This document shows, one piece after another, positions 57,999 through 64,000 of a stretch of DNA of 64,000 nucleotides. The stretch covers positions 1 to 64,000 of the forward strand of contig JAYENI010000081.1 in the NCBI GenBank assembly GCA_034722015.1, written 5' to 3'. The first letter of the stretch is position 1, and each line of letters begins with the position of its first letter. The DNA is from JAJDOJ01 sp034722015 (GTDB taxonomy: Bacteria; Pseudomonadota; Gammaproteobacteria; JAJDOJ01). Position numbers and translations under genes: made by a program. Below the pieces are notes generated by a model. That model worked only from the letters and a program-made list of their open reading frames with translations. It ran no database searches and was not told the origin of the DNA.

Positions 57999-60716
57999 AT
58001 GCCCACGAATGACCCGAGTTTCGCCTGGCATGCCCAGGATGTGGATGCCGTGCTCGAACGGCTGGAAACCAGGGATACCGGGCTCGAACAGGTCGAGGCC
58101 AACCTACGCCTGCAACGCTACGGCCCGAACCGGCTGCCGCCGCCCAAACGCCGGGGTTCCTGGCTGCGGTTCCTGATCCAGTTCCACAACGTCCTGATCT
58201 ATGTCCTGATTGCCGCGGCGCTGGTGACCGCCCTGCTGGGGCACTGGGTGGATACCGGCGTCATCGTCGCCGTCGTTCTCATCAACGCGCTGGTGGGGTT
58301 CGTCCAGGAAGGCAAGGCCGAACGCGCGCTGGACGCCATCCGCAACCTGCTGTCTCCCCATGCCACCGTGCTGCGCGACCGGAAGCAGGTGGTGCTTCCC
58401 GCCGAGCAGGTCGTGCCGGGGGACGTCGTACTGCTGCAGCCGGGTGACAAGGTCCCTGCCGATCTGCGCCTGATTCGCGTCAGGGACCTGAGAATCGAGG
58501 AGGCCGCGCTGACCGGAGAGTCGGTGCCCGTGGACAAGACCCGGGGTGAGGTGGAGGAGGAGACGGTCCTGGGCGACCGGACCAGTATGGCATTCGCCAG
58601 CACCCTGGTGACCTACGGTCAGGGCGCCGGGATCGTCGTCGGTACCGGTGAGGACACCGAGATCGGCCATATCAGCGCCCTTCTGGGGAAGGTACACACG
58701 CTGACGACTCCGTTGCTGCGGCAGATCTCCCGATTCGGGCGCTGGCTGACCGCGGCCATCCTGTTCATGGCCGCCTGTACGTCCGCTTACGGCATCCTGG
58801 TCTGGGAAAATCCACTCAGCGACATGTTTCTCGCCGCGGTCGGCCTGGCGGTTGCCGCCATTCCCGAGGGACTCCCCGCGATCATCACCATCACGCTCGC
58901 GATCGGCGTGCAGCGCATGGCCGCCCGCAACGGGATCATTCGTCTGCTTCCCGCAGTGGAGACGCTCGGCGCGGTTTCAGTTGTCTGTTCGGACAAGACG
59001 GGGACACTGACGCGGAACGAAATGACGGTCCAGACCGTTGCCAGTGCCCGTAACCTGTTCGACGTGGCCGGGGTGGGCTACAACCCGCACGGCGGGATCC
59101 GTGTGAACGAAGAGGAGATAGATCCCGAGACGCGCCCGGGACTGATGGAGCTGGCGCGCGCCAGCCTGCTCTGCAACGACGCCGAAGTGAATCTCGACGA
59201 CGGGCGATGGAAGCTGTCGGGCGATCCCACCGAAGGCGCGCTGTATACCCTGGCCCTGAAATGCGGCCTCGATCCGTTGTTTCAGAAGGAGTCGCTGCCC
59301 CGTACCGACACGATTCCGTTCGATTCCCGGCACCGCTTCATGGCGACTTTGCATCACGACCATGCGGGTCACGGGTTCATCTATATCAAGGGCGCACCGG
59401 AGCGCCTGGTGGATCGGTGCGCATGGCAGCGCATCGAGGGCGAGGATCAGCCGATCGACATCGGCTACTGGTACCGGCGCGTGGAGGAGATCGCGCGGCG
59501 CGGTCAGCGAACCCTGGCACTGGCGTTCCGTTCCGCGGAACCGGACCACGGCGAGCTGAAGTTCGACCACGTCGAGGGGGGGCTCACCCTGCTCGGTCTG
59601 GTCGGGATCATCGATCCGCCCCGCGTAGAGGCAATCGAGGCCGTGAAGCAGTGCCGCTCGGCGGGAGTCACCGTCAAGATGATCACCGGGGACCACGCGG
59701 TGACAGCCCATGCGGTCGCCGACCAGATGGGTATCGGCGACGGCGGCAGTACGCTGACCGGCGACGAGATCGAAGGGTCGGCCGAAGTGGAGTTGCGTGA
59801 TGCCGTCCGGAACATCGACGTATTTGCCCGTACCAGCCCGGAACACAAACTGCGCCTGGTGGAGGCGCTGCAGGCCAACGGCACCGTGCTGGCCATGACC
59901 GGCGACGGCGTCAACGACGCCCCCGCCCTGAAGCGCGCGGACGTGGGCGTGGCCATGGGCATCAACGGCACCGAGGTGGCGAAGGAGTCCGCTGAAATGG
60001 TGCTGGCCGACGACAACTTCGCGTCCATTGTCCACGCCATCGAAGAGGGCCGCACGGTCTACGACAATATCAAGAAATCCATTCTCTTCATTCTTCCCAC
60101 CAACGGTGCGGAGGCGTTCACCCTCATTGCGGCCATCCTGCTGGGCTATCACCTGCCCATCACCCCGGTCCAGATCCTCTGGGTGAACATGATCACGGCG
60201 GTCACGCTGGCACTGTCACTGGCCTTCGAACCGCCGGAGACCGATATCATGAACCGCCCGCCCAGGGACCCGGACGAGCCCATCCTGTCGGGGTTTCTCA
60301 TCTGGCGCACGCTCTTCGTCTCCCTGCTCATGGTGGCGGGAATCTTCGGCCTGTTCCTGTGGGAGATCGATTCCGGCACATCGCTGGACACGGCAAGGAC
60401 GGTCGCCGTCAATACGCTGGTGATGTTCGAGGTCTTCTACCTGCTCAACACGCGATACATCCGGCGCTCGATCCTGTCGCGCAAGGGGCTGACGGGGAAC
60501 CGCAAGGTGCTCGTCGCCATCGTCCTGGTGGTCTTCTTCCAGTTTCTTTTTACCTACCACCCATGGATGCAACAGCTTTTTCACACCACGCCCCTGGATG
60601 CCAAAACCTGGGCGGTGCTGGTACTGGTCGCGTCATCGGTGTTCTTTGTCGTCGAGCTGGAGAAGTATTTCGCCAGATATTGCAGTTCCAGGAGTAAGGC
60701 GATTTCTGTCAAATGA
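57999..60716 (+). CDS. P2-type cation-transporting ATPase (PacL-like)
   Basis: The protein has 905 residues and ten helices. The actuator motif is LTGESVPVDK, helix 4 carries PEGLPAIITI, the phosphorylation site is CSDKTGTLTRNEM, and MTGDGVNDAPALK and TGESV are in normal order. Helix 4 with PEGLP is typical of Ca/Mn (P2A) pumps; Na+ or K+ cannot be excluded. ATG 57999 is preferred over GTG 57990. The C-terminal SKAISVK and the stop are encoded by MITE copy I, so the original tail has been changed. Confidence 0.9.
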   Translation: MPTNDPSFAWHAQDVDAVLERLETRDTGLEQVEANLRLQRYGPNRLPPPKRRGSWLRFLIQFHNVLIYVLIAAALVTALLGHWVDTGVIVAVVLINALVGFVQEGKAERALDAIRNLLSPHATVLRDRKQVVLPAEQVVPGDVVLLQPGDKVPADLRLIRVRDLRIEEAALTGESVPVDKTRGEVEEETVLGDRTSMAFASTLVTYGQGAGIVVGTGEDTEIGHISALLGKVHTLTTPLLRQISRFGRWLTAAILFMAACTSAYGILVWENPLSDMFLAAVGLAVAAIPEGLPAIITITLAIGVQRMAARNGIIRLLPAVETLGAVSVVCSDKTGTLTRNEMTVQTVASARNLFDVAGVGYNPHGGIRVNEEEIDPETRPGLMELARASLLCNDAEVNLDDGRWKLSGDPTEGALYTLALKCGLDPLFQKESLPRTDTIPFDSRHRFMATLHHDHAGHGFIYIKGAPERLVDRCAWQRIEGEDQPIDIGYWYRRVEEIARRGQRTLALAFRSAEPDHGELKFDHVEGGLTLLGLVGIIDPPRVEAIEAVKQCRSAGVTVKMITGDHAVTAHAVADQMGIGDGGSTLTGDEIEGSAEVELRDAVRNIDVFARTSPEHKLRLVEALQANGTVLAMTGDGVNDAPALKRADVGVAMGINGTEVAKESAEMVLADDNFASIVHAIEEGRTVYDNIKKSILFILPTNGAEAFTLIAAILLGYHLPITPVQILWVNMITAVTLALSLAFEPPETDIMNRPPRDPDEPILSGFLIWRTLFVSLLMVAGIFGLFLWEIDSGTSLDTARTVAVNTLVMFEVFYLLNTRYIRRSILSRKGLTGNRKVLVAIVLVVFFQFLFTYHPWMQQLFHTTPLDAKTWAVLVLVASSVFFVVELEKYFARYCSSRSKAISVK

Positions 60717-60854
60717 CATACCATCCTGCTTGTCTTTTCGTCCGTCCCCTGTGTTGCGACAACCGTTCCATCGTTCGACGATGTGCCTGTTGTCGCGCCT
60801 TGATGACGACCGATAATCCGGCGCGATCTGATATGTCATTTTCCGGCAATCGCC
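60699..60854 (+). mobile_element. MITE copy I (156 bp)
   Basis: Ends ggcgatttctg and ggcaatcgcc, with direct TAA flanks on both sides. Inner stem CATCGT-tcg-ACGATG, outer arms GCGACAAC and GTTGTCGC. It overlaps the end of the ATPase gene by 18 bp. Confidence 0.9.
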
Positions 60855-60909
60855 TAAGCGAACCGGTCAGCAGGATTGACACGTACCAACAAGGAAAATG
60901 GCCTTTGGG

Positions 60910-60983
60910 TAGGTCGGGTTAGCGCAGCGTAACCCGAAAATTTTGCATCCCCCGGTGTCGGGTTACGCTTTCGCCAACCCGAA
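60910..60983. repeat. Inverted CGGGTTACGC repeats (REP-like)
   Basis: TCGGGTTAGCGCAGCGTAAC near 60913 and TCGGGTTACGCTTTCGCCAA near 60957 are inverted relatives, ~20 bp apart. This type of GTTACGC palindrome recurs in many bacterial genomes. It lies downstream of the FGE-like gene. Confidence 0.6.
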
Positions 60984-61024
60984 GGACGAAATGGCACCGG
61001 CAGTTTTTCGCGTCCTGACGAGAT

Positions 61025-61837
61025 TCACGGCCCGTCGGCACAACGAAACCCGATGGATCCGTAGATGCTGTCGCCACTGAACGGCGGCTTGACGTTTCGG
61101 TAGGAGCTGCGCAGGTTGTCGGTATTCTCGTCCCAGGAGCCGCCACGGACGACGCGCTGACGGCCATTTTCGGGGCCGACGAGGTCGCCTTTCGCGTACA
61201 GGCGCGTCAGGGCATCGGGGGCGTACCAGTTCATCACCCATTCCCCTGCGTTGCCGTGCATGTCGCGGAGGCCGAACGCGTTGGCTTCGCGGCTGCCGAT
61301 GGGCCAGGTGCGGTCTTCACCGCAGCCATCCGGTTCGTCCGGGACGCTGCCCATGGTATGGCCGTCATCGAGGATGGCCTGCTTGCAGCTCACCTCGCCG
61401 CCCCAGGGATAGGGTGAGGTGCTGCCGGCACGGGCCGCTTTCTCCCATTCGGCCTCGGTCGGCAGGCGGCCCTGTCGGGTCGCGCAGTAGTCGAGCGCCT
61501 GCTGCCAGTCCACACAGTTGACCGGGTGACCACCGCGATCCGGACTGCCGACGTTACAGTACTTGTTGCGGGCGTGGTCCTTGGGCCGGTTGCAGGCGCC
61601 GCTGTCGATGCAACGCGTGTACTCGTCCACCGTGACCTCGTAGCGGTCGATGCGAAACGCCGGGACATCCACGGTGGTCCCGCCCGGTGCGCCTTCGTCG
61701 TCGCCGCAGGCCTTGTCACCGGTCGAGCAGCCCATCTGGAAAGGACCGGCCGGAATCCGGACCGGGTCCGGCGTCTGTGATGCGGTTGCGGTGGCTATGC
61801 CCGTTACGCCAGCCAGGAGCAGGACAGGAATCTTCAT
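61025..61837 (-). CDS. Secreted formylglycine-generating-enzyme-like (SUMF1/FGE-sulfatase) protein
   Basis: The 270-residue protein has a signal peptide (LLLAGVTGIATATA) and the FGE-sulfatase fold: IPAGPFQMGCSTGD, then VPAFRIDRYEVTVDEYTRC, NCVDWQQALDYC, RLPTEAEWEKAAR, NAFGLRDMHGNAGEWV, RVVRGGSW and GFRCA. The two active-site cysteines of true FGE are not clear, so it may bind a partner rather than make formylglycine. It starts directly after the preceding stop (TAAATG), in one operon with the sigma factor. Confidence 0.87.
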   Translation of the reverse strand: MKIPVLLLAGVTGIATATASQTPDPVRIPAGPFQMGCSTGDKACGDDEGAPGGTTVDVPAFRIDRYEVTVDEYTRCIDSGACNRPKDHARNKYCNVGSPDRGGHPVNCVDWQQALDYCATRQGRLPTEAEWEKAARAGSTSPYPWGGEVSCKQAILDDGHTMGSVPDEPDGCGEDRTWPIGSREANAFGLRDMHGNAGEWVMNWYAPDALTRLYAKGDLVGPENGRQRVVRGGSWDENTDNLRSSYRNVKPPFSGDSIYGSIGFRCADGP

Positions 61838-62467
61838 TTACGGGTTTCCTTGTTTGTCCGGTTCTTCGGTGAGCGCGAACAACACACCCTTCTCGACCCA
61901 CAGGGTCACCTTGATGCCGCGCGACCAGGTCGAAACCGGCATCTCGCCCTTGTCGTAGTCCGGGATCCGGCGGAATGTTCTCGAGTCATAGCCGACTTCG
62001 TAGAGGGTGCGCAGGTCGTCTTCCCCCACGGACCCGAAGCGCAGCTGGGCCGCGGTAACGCCCTGCAGCGAACAGTAGCGACCGCCGAGCAGGGTCAGTC
62101 CACTGTCCGCCAGATAGCGGCTTTCCACCGGCATGAAGTCGAGTCGCGTGAAATAGTTCTGGATCCCCGCGATGCGCGTCGTATTGACCTCGAGCGGCTT
62201 CAGGTGCAGGTGGTTCTCGACCACCTCGGAGGCGATCTCGTCGATCAGGTTTTCCGGACCGCCGGGCCGGGCGAGCCACAGGGTCAGGCCCGCCACGAGC
62301 AGGGCCACGGCCGCGGCGCCGGCCCAGGCGCCGTAGCGATTGCGCTCCCCTTCGGCCGGCCGGTCGTCACCGGCAGGTTGCAGAGACCTCAGGGCATCCA
62401 GTTGGCCCGCGTCGAGTTGCCTGGCGTTCAGGTGGTCCTTGAGGACCCGCTTGAGTGGACGCTTCAT
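61838..62467 (-). CDS. Membrane-anchored anti-sigma-like protein
   Basis: The 209-residue protein has a ~60-residue cytosolic N terminus, one helix (WAGAAAVALLVAGLTLWLA) and a periplasmic domain with YCSLQGVTAAQLRFG. The topology and position after an ECF sigma factor (4-nt overlap) fit an anti-sigma factor, although no zinc-binding HxxxCxxC motif is seen. The chosen start is MKRPLKRVLK. It may sense a periplasmic signal such as a metal. Confidence 0.75.
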   Translation of the reverse strand: MKRPLKRVLKDHLNARQLDAGQLDALRSLQPAGDDRPAEGERNRYGAWAGAAAVALLVAGLTLWLARPGGPENLIDEIASEVVENHLHLKPLEVNTTRIAGIQNYFTRLDFMPVESRYLADSGLTLLGGRYCSLQGVTAAQLRFGSVGEDDLRTLYEVGYDSRTFRRIPDYDKGEMPVSTWSRGIKVTLWVEKGVLFALTEEPDKQGNP

Positions 62468-62964
62468 GTGCCTGCCCCCTCCCTGATCCCGTCCCCGCCG
62501 AGGTCGAAACGGGCGATCTTCTTCTTCAGGCGGTGTATCCGCGAAAGGATGGTGCCCCGGGGCGAATCCAGCTGGGTCGCGATCTCGCGGGCGGTCATCT
62601 CCTCGTAGGCCCACAGATGCAACAGTTCACGCTCCAGCGGATCGAGCCGGGCCAGGATCGACTCGATCATCTGCCGGTCGATCACCAGTTCCCCGGGATC
62701 CGGCATGGCCATGGACACCAGGCTGTCTCCGCCATCTTCCAGGGACTCGTGCGGGTAGCGCTTTTCCTTTCTGAGCTGGTCGATGTAGCGGTTGCGCATG
62801 ACCCTGCGCAGATAAAACCCGGCGCCGTCGACGGGCCGCCGCGCGGGATCCATTTTCAGGTAGCACTCAATGGCGTCCTGCAGCAGGTCGTAGGCCAGAG
62901 TCTCGTCGTTGGTGAGCGAGATGCCGTAGCGGTACAGGCCGTTGAGCTGCGCGTCACTGAACAC
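62464..62964 (-). CDS. ECF-type RNA polymerase sigma factor
   Basis: The 166-residue product has region 2 (YGISLTNDETLAYDLLQDAIECYL; RRVMRNRYIDQLRKEKR) and region 4 (LDPLERELLHLWAYEEMTAREIATQLDSPRGTILSRIHRLKKKI). It overlaps the DUF2063 gene before it by 11 nt and the anti-sigma-like gene after it by 4 nt. It probably directs its own bufferin-type operon in response to a periplasmic metal or stress signal. Confidence 0.93.
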   Translation of the reverse strand: MFSDAQLNGLYRYGISLTNDETLAYDLLQDAIECYLKMDPARRPVDGAGFYLRRVMRNRYIDQLRKEKRYPHESLEDGGDSLVSMAMPDPGELVIDRQMIESILARLDPLERELLHLWAYEEMTAREIATQLDSPRGTILSRIHRLKKKIARFDLGGDGIREGAGT

Positions 62965-63757
62965 CGGTTTGCCCCGTTTGTTCGTTCTCCAGGCGGAATC
63001 CGCAGATCCATCCGCGAGCGACGAGGTTGGGGAGGCGGGTCATGGCGCCTGCCAGGCGCGGGTCTGTCGACAGTTGCGTCAGTGTCCGGACCGAAGCGAT
63101 CGCCTCCAGCAGGGCGAATGCCTCCGCGTCGACCCGGACGATCTCTACCTCCAATTCGGCGCGGACGATTGCCAGACGGTCTGGCGTGCCGTCGGCGCGG
63201 ATCTCGCGGGGCGCCTCTCCGTTCCTGTGGCGGCGCCAGAGTTCGAATACCGGCCAGTCGCTCTGCATCGGATAAAGGCTTGCGCTGAGGGTGAAGACGA
63301 GGCGTTCGGGCCGGTTCGCGGCGTCCGCGAAGTCCGTATAGTCGAACGGTGGATCATCCGGTGCGAACAGGGCCTGGTGCCAGTGGTATTCCAGCAGGGC
63401 CAGGTCGTGCAGATAGGGCAGTGCCGCAAGTTCCGTGTCGTGTTCCCGGAGGAAATCCGGAAATCCCACGCCGTACCGGTTCAGGTCCGGATCGGTCGTC
63501 GGACAACGCCAGGCGTATTCCCGGGCCAGTGTGGCGAAGACGCGCTCACCGATCACCTCCCGGCACACCGGGTAGATGCTCTCCAGCGCGGCGATGTGGG
63601 CCCCGCTGACGTTGTGTCGATAGATAGCCAGCCGGTCCGGGTTGCTCAAGGTGCCGTATTGCCGGACCAGCGCCGCCCCCGCCTCCAGCTCCCGTTCGTT
63701 GCGGAACGGGCTGAGCGCGGCGCAGAGACGGGTCTGGATTTCCGCGAGGGAATTCAT
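62954..63757 (-). CDS. bufC: DUF2063 protein (BufC/HvfC-like bufferin maturation subunit)
   Basis: The 267-residue protein has the DUF2063 DNA-binding-like/recognition domain (NSLAEIQTRLCAAL; LAIYRHNVSGAHIAALESIYPV) followed by the C-terminal helical domain. BufC partners the DUF692 enzyme BufB, which oxidises precursor cysteines in bufferins, copper-binding peptides. The start lies in an ATGA overlap with the DUF692 gene. Start choice: MNSLAEIQ at 63757; the longer frame runs into the upstream gene. Confidence 0.85.
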   Translation of the reverse strand: MNSLAEIQTRLCAALSPFRNERELEAGAALVRQYGTLSNPDRLAIYRHNVSGAHIAALESIYPVCREVIGERVFATLAREYAWRCPTTDPDLNRYGVGFPDFLREHDTELAALPYLHDLALLEYHWHQALFAPDDPPFDYTDFADAANRPERLVFTLSASLYPMQSDWPVFELWRRHRNGEAPREIRADGTPDRLAIVRAELEVEIVRVDAEAFALLEAIASVRTLTQLSTDPRLAGAMTRLPNLVARGWICGFRLENEQTGQTGVQ

Positions 63758-64000
63758 GCCGATGCCGCCTCGGCGGGCGTATCGACGTGGCGCGCAACGA
63801 GGGCCTCGGCCTTTTGTCCCTCCGCCTGCAAGACCTCGAATGCGGGAATATCCTTGTCCCATTCGATCAGAGTGGGGATGTCCGGCTGCCGCCGGACGAA
63901 ATCCTCGTACAGCCGCCAAACGGGCGGCGTAACCGGGTGGTTGTGGGCGTCCAGCAGGTAACCCTCGCGGGTCTCGTAGCCGGCGAGGTGGATCTCGCGC
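63754..64000 (-). CDS. bufB: DUF692 protein (BufB/MbnB-like), C-terminal part at right edge
   Basis: The minus-strand frame from the window edge reads EIHLAGYETREGYLLDAHN, then PTLIEWDKDIPAF, the conserved end of DUF692 iron-dependent oxygenases that modify bufferin precursors. The N-terminal ~200 residues and the bufA precursor would lie beyond the window. It overlaps bufC by 4 nt. Confidence 0.85.
   Translation of the reverse strand, partial: REIHLAGYETREGYLLDAHNHPVTPPVWRLYEDFVRRQPDIPTLIEWDKDIPAFEVLQAEGQKAEALVARHVDTPAEAASA

Noticed and set aside
12514..60854. Reading the repeats as a CRISPR array or rho-independent terminators
   Set aside because: Copies are kilobases apart, lack spacer structure, have flank duplications and no T-tract after the hairpin.

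Overview
The window looks like a chromosomal segment of a GC-rich gammaproteobacterium, plausibly a sulfur-oxidising or metal-respiring member near the Chromatiales. That reading rests on periplasmic multihaem cytochromes, a Gly/Tyr-rich sulfur-globule-like protein, an ArsJ-type arsenic operon, a bufferin (DUF692/DUF2063) operon and gammaproteobacterial gene families throughout. The taxon is inferred; there is no rRNA or other marker gene.

Layout. 1-10.9 kb: MsrA tail, a nucleotide-sugar operon (UDP-glucose dehydrogenase, UDP-glucuronate decarboxylase-like enzyme, SAF-domain oxidoreductase), a secreted SGNH hydrolase pair, then a 14-Asp-box secreted protein with a sulfotransferase-like partner. 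11-20.8 kb: Ppx/GppA, an unknown membrane protein, a SulP permease, an HBM-HAMP sensor, an FHA-like/metallophosphoesterase protein and two paralogous, divergent P-loop proteins of an unrecognised family. 21-26 kb: phosphate module (PiT, DUF47, NptA-type Na/Pi transporter) with a candidate PHO box. 26.7-31.9 kb: a decayed island bounded on the left by the 3' half of a tRNA-Val(CAC) gene and a truncated integrase, holding an excisionase-like gene, a phage-type regulator, a HigBA-type toxin-antitoxin pair, IS3 and ISAs1 relics and truncated oxidoreductases. 32-41 kb: a nine-haem lipoprotein, secreted proteins, GFA, YceI and FIST proteins, a four-repeat secreted protein and the sulfur-globule-like protein. 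41-47.4 kb: ArsM-like methyltransferase and an arsenic operon (MBL protein, ACR3, GAPDH, single-repeat UPF0016, ArsJ). 47.5-54.5 kb: EF-hand lipoprotein, TrxC, NUDIX hydrolase, a broken helicase, a split permease. 54.7-60.7 kb: octahaem / trihaem / cytochrome b operon behind an FNR-like box, and a P2-type cation ATPase. 61-64 kb: bufferin maturation genes with an ECF sigma factor, an anti-sigma-like protein and a formylglycine-generating-enzyme-like protein.

The most striking signal is not a gene. Seven near-complete copies (156-157 bp) and one clear end fragment of a non-coding inverted-repeat element (ends GGCGATT...AATCGCC) are scattered over 48 kb. Most are flanked by a 3-bp TAA or TTA direct repeat, and all carry an internal hairpin whose stems show compensatory changes between copies. 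It behaves as a MITE. Two copies supply the stop codon of the gene they interrupt, one sits exactly behind a TAA stop, and a 14-bp remnant coincides with a frameshift in a permease gene.
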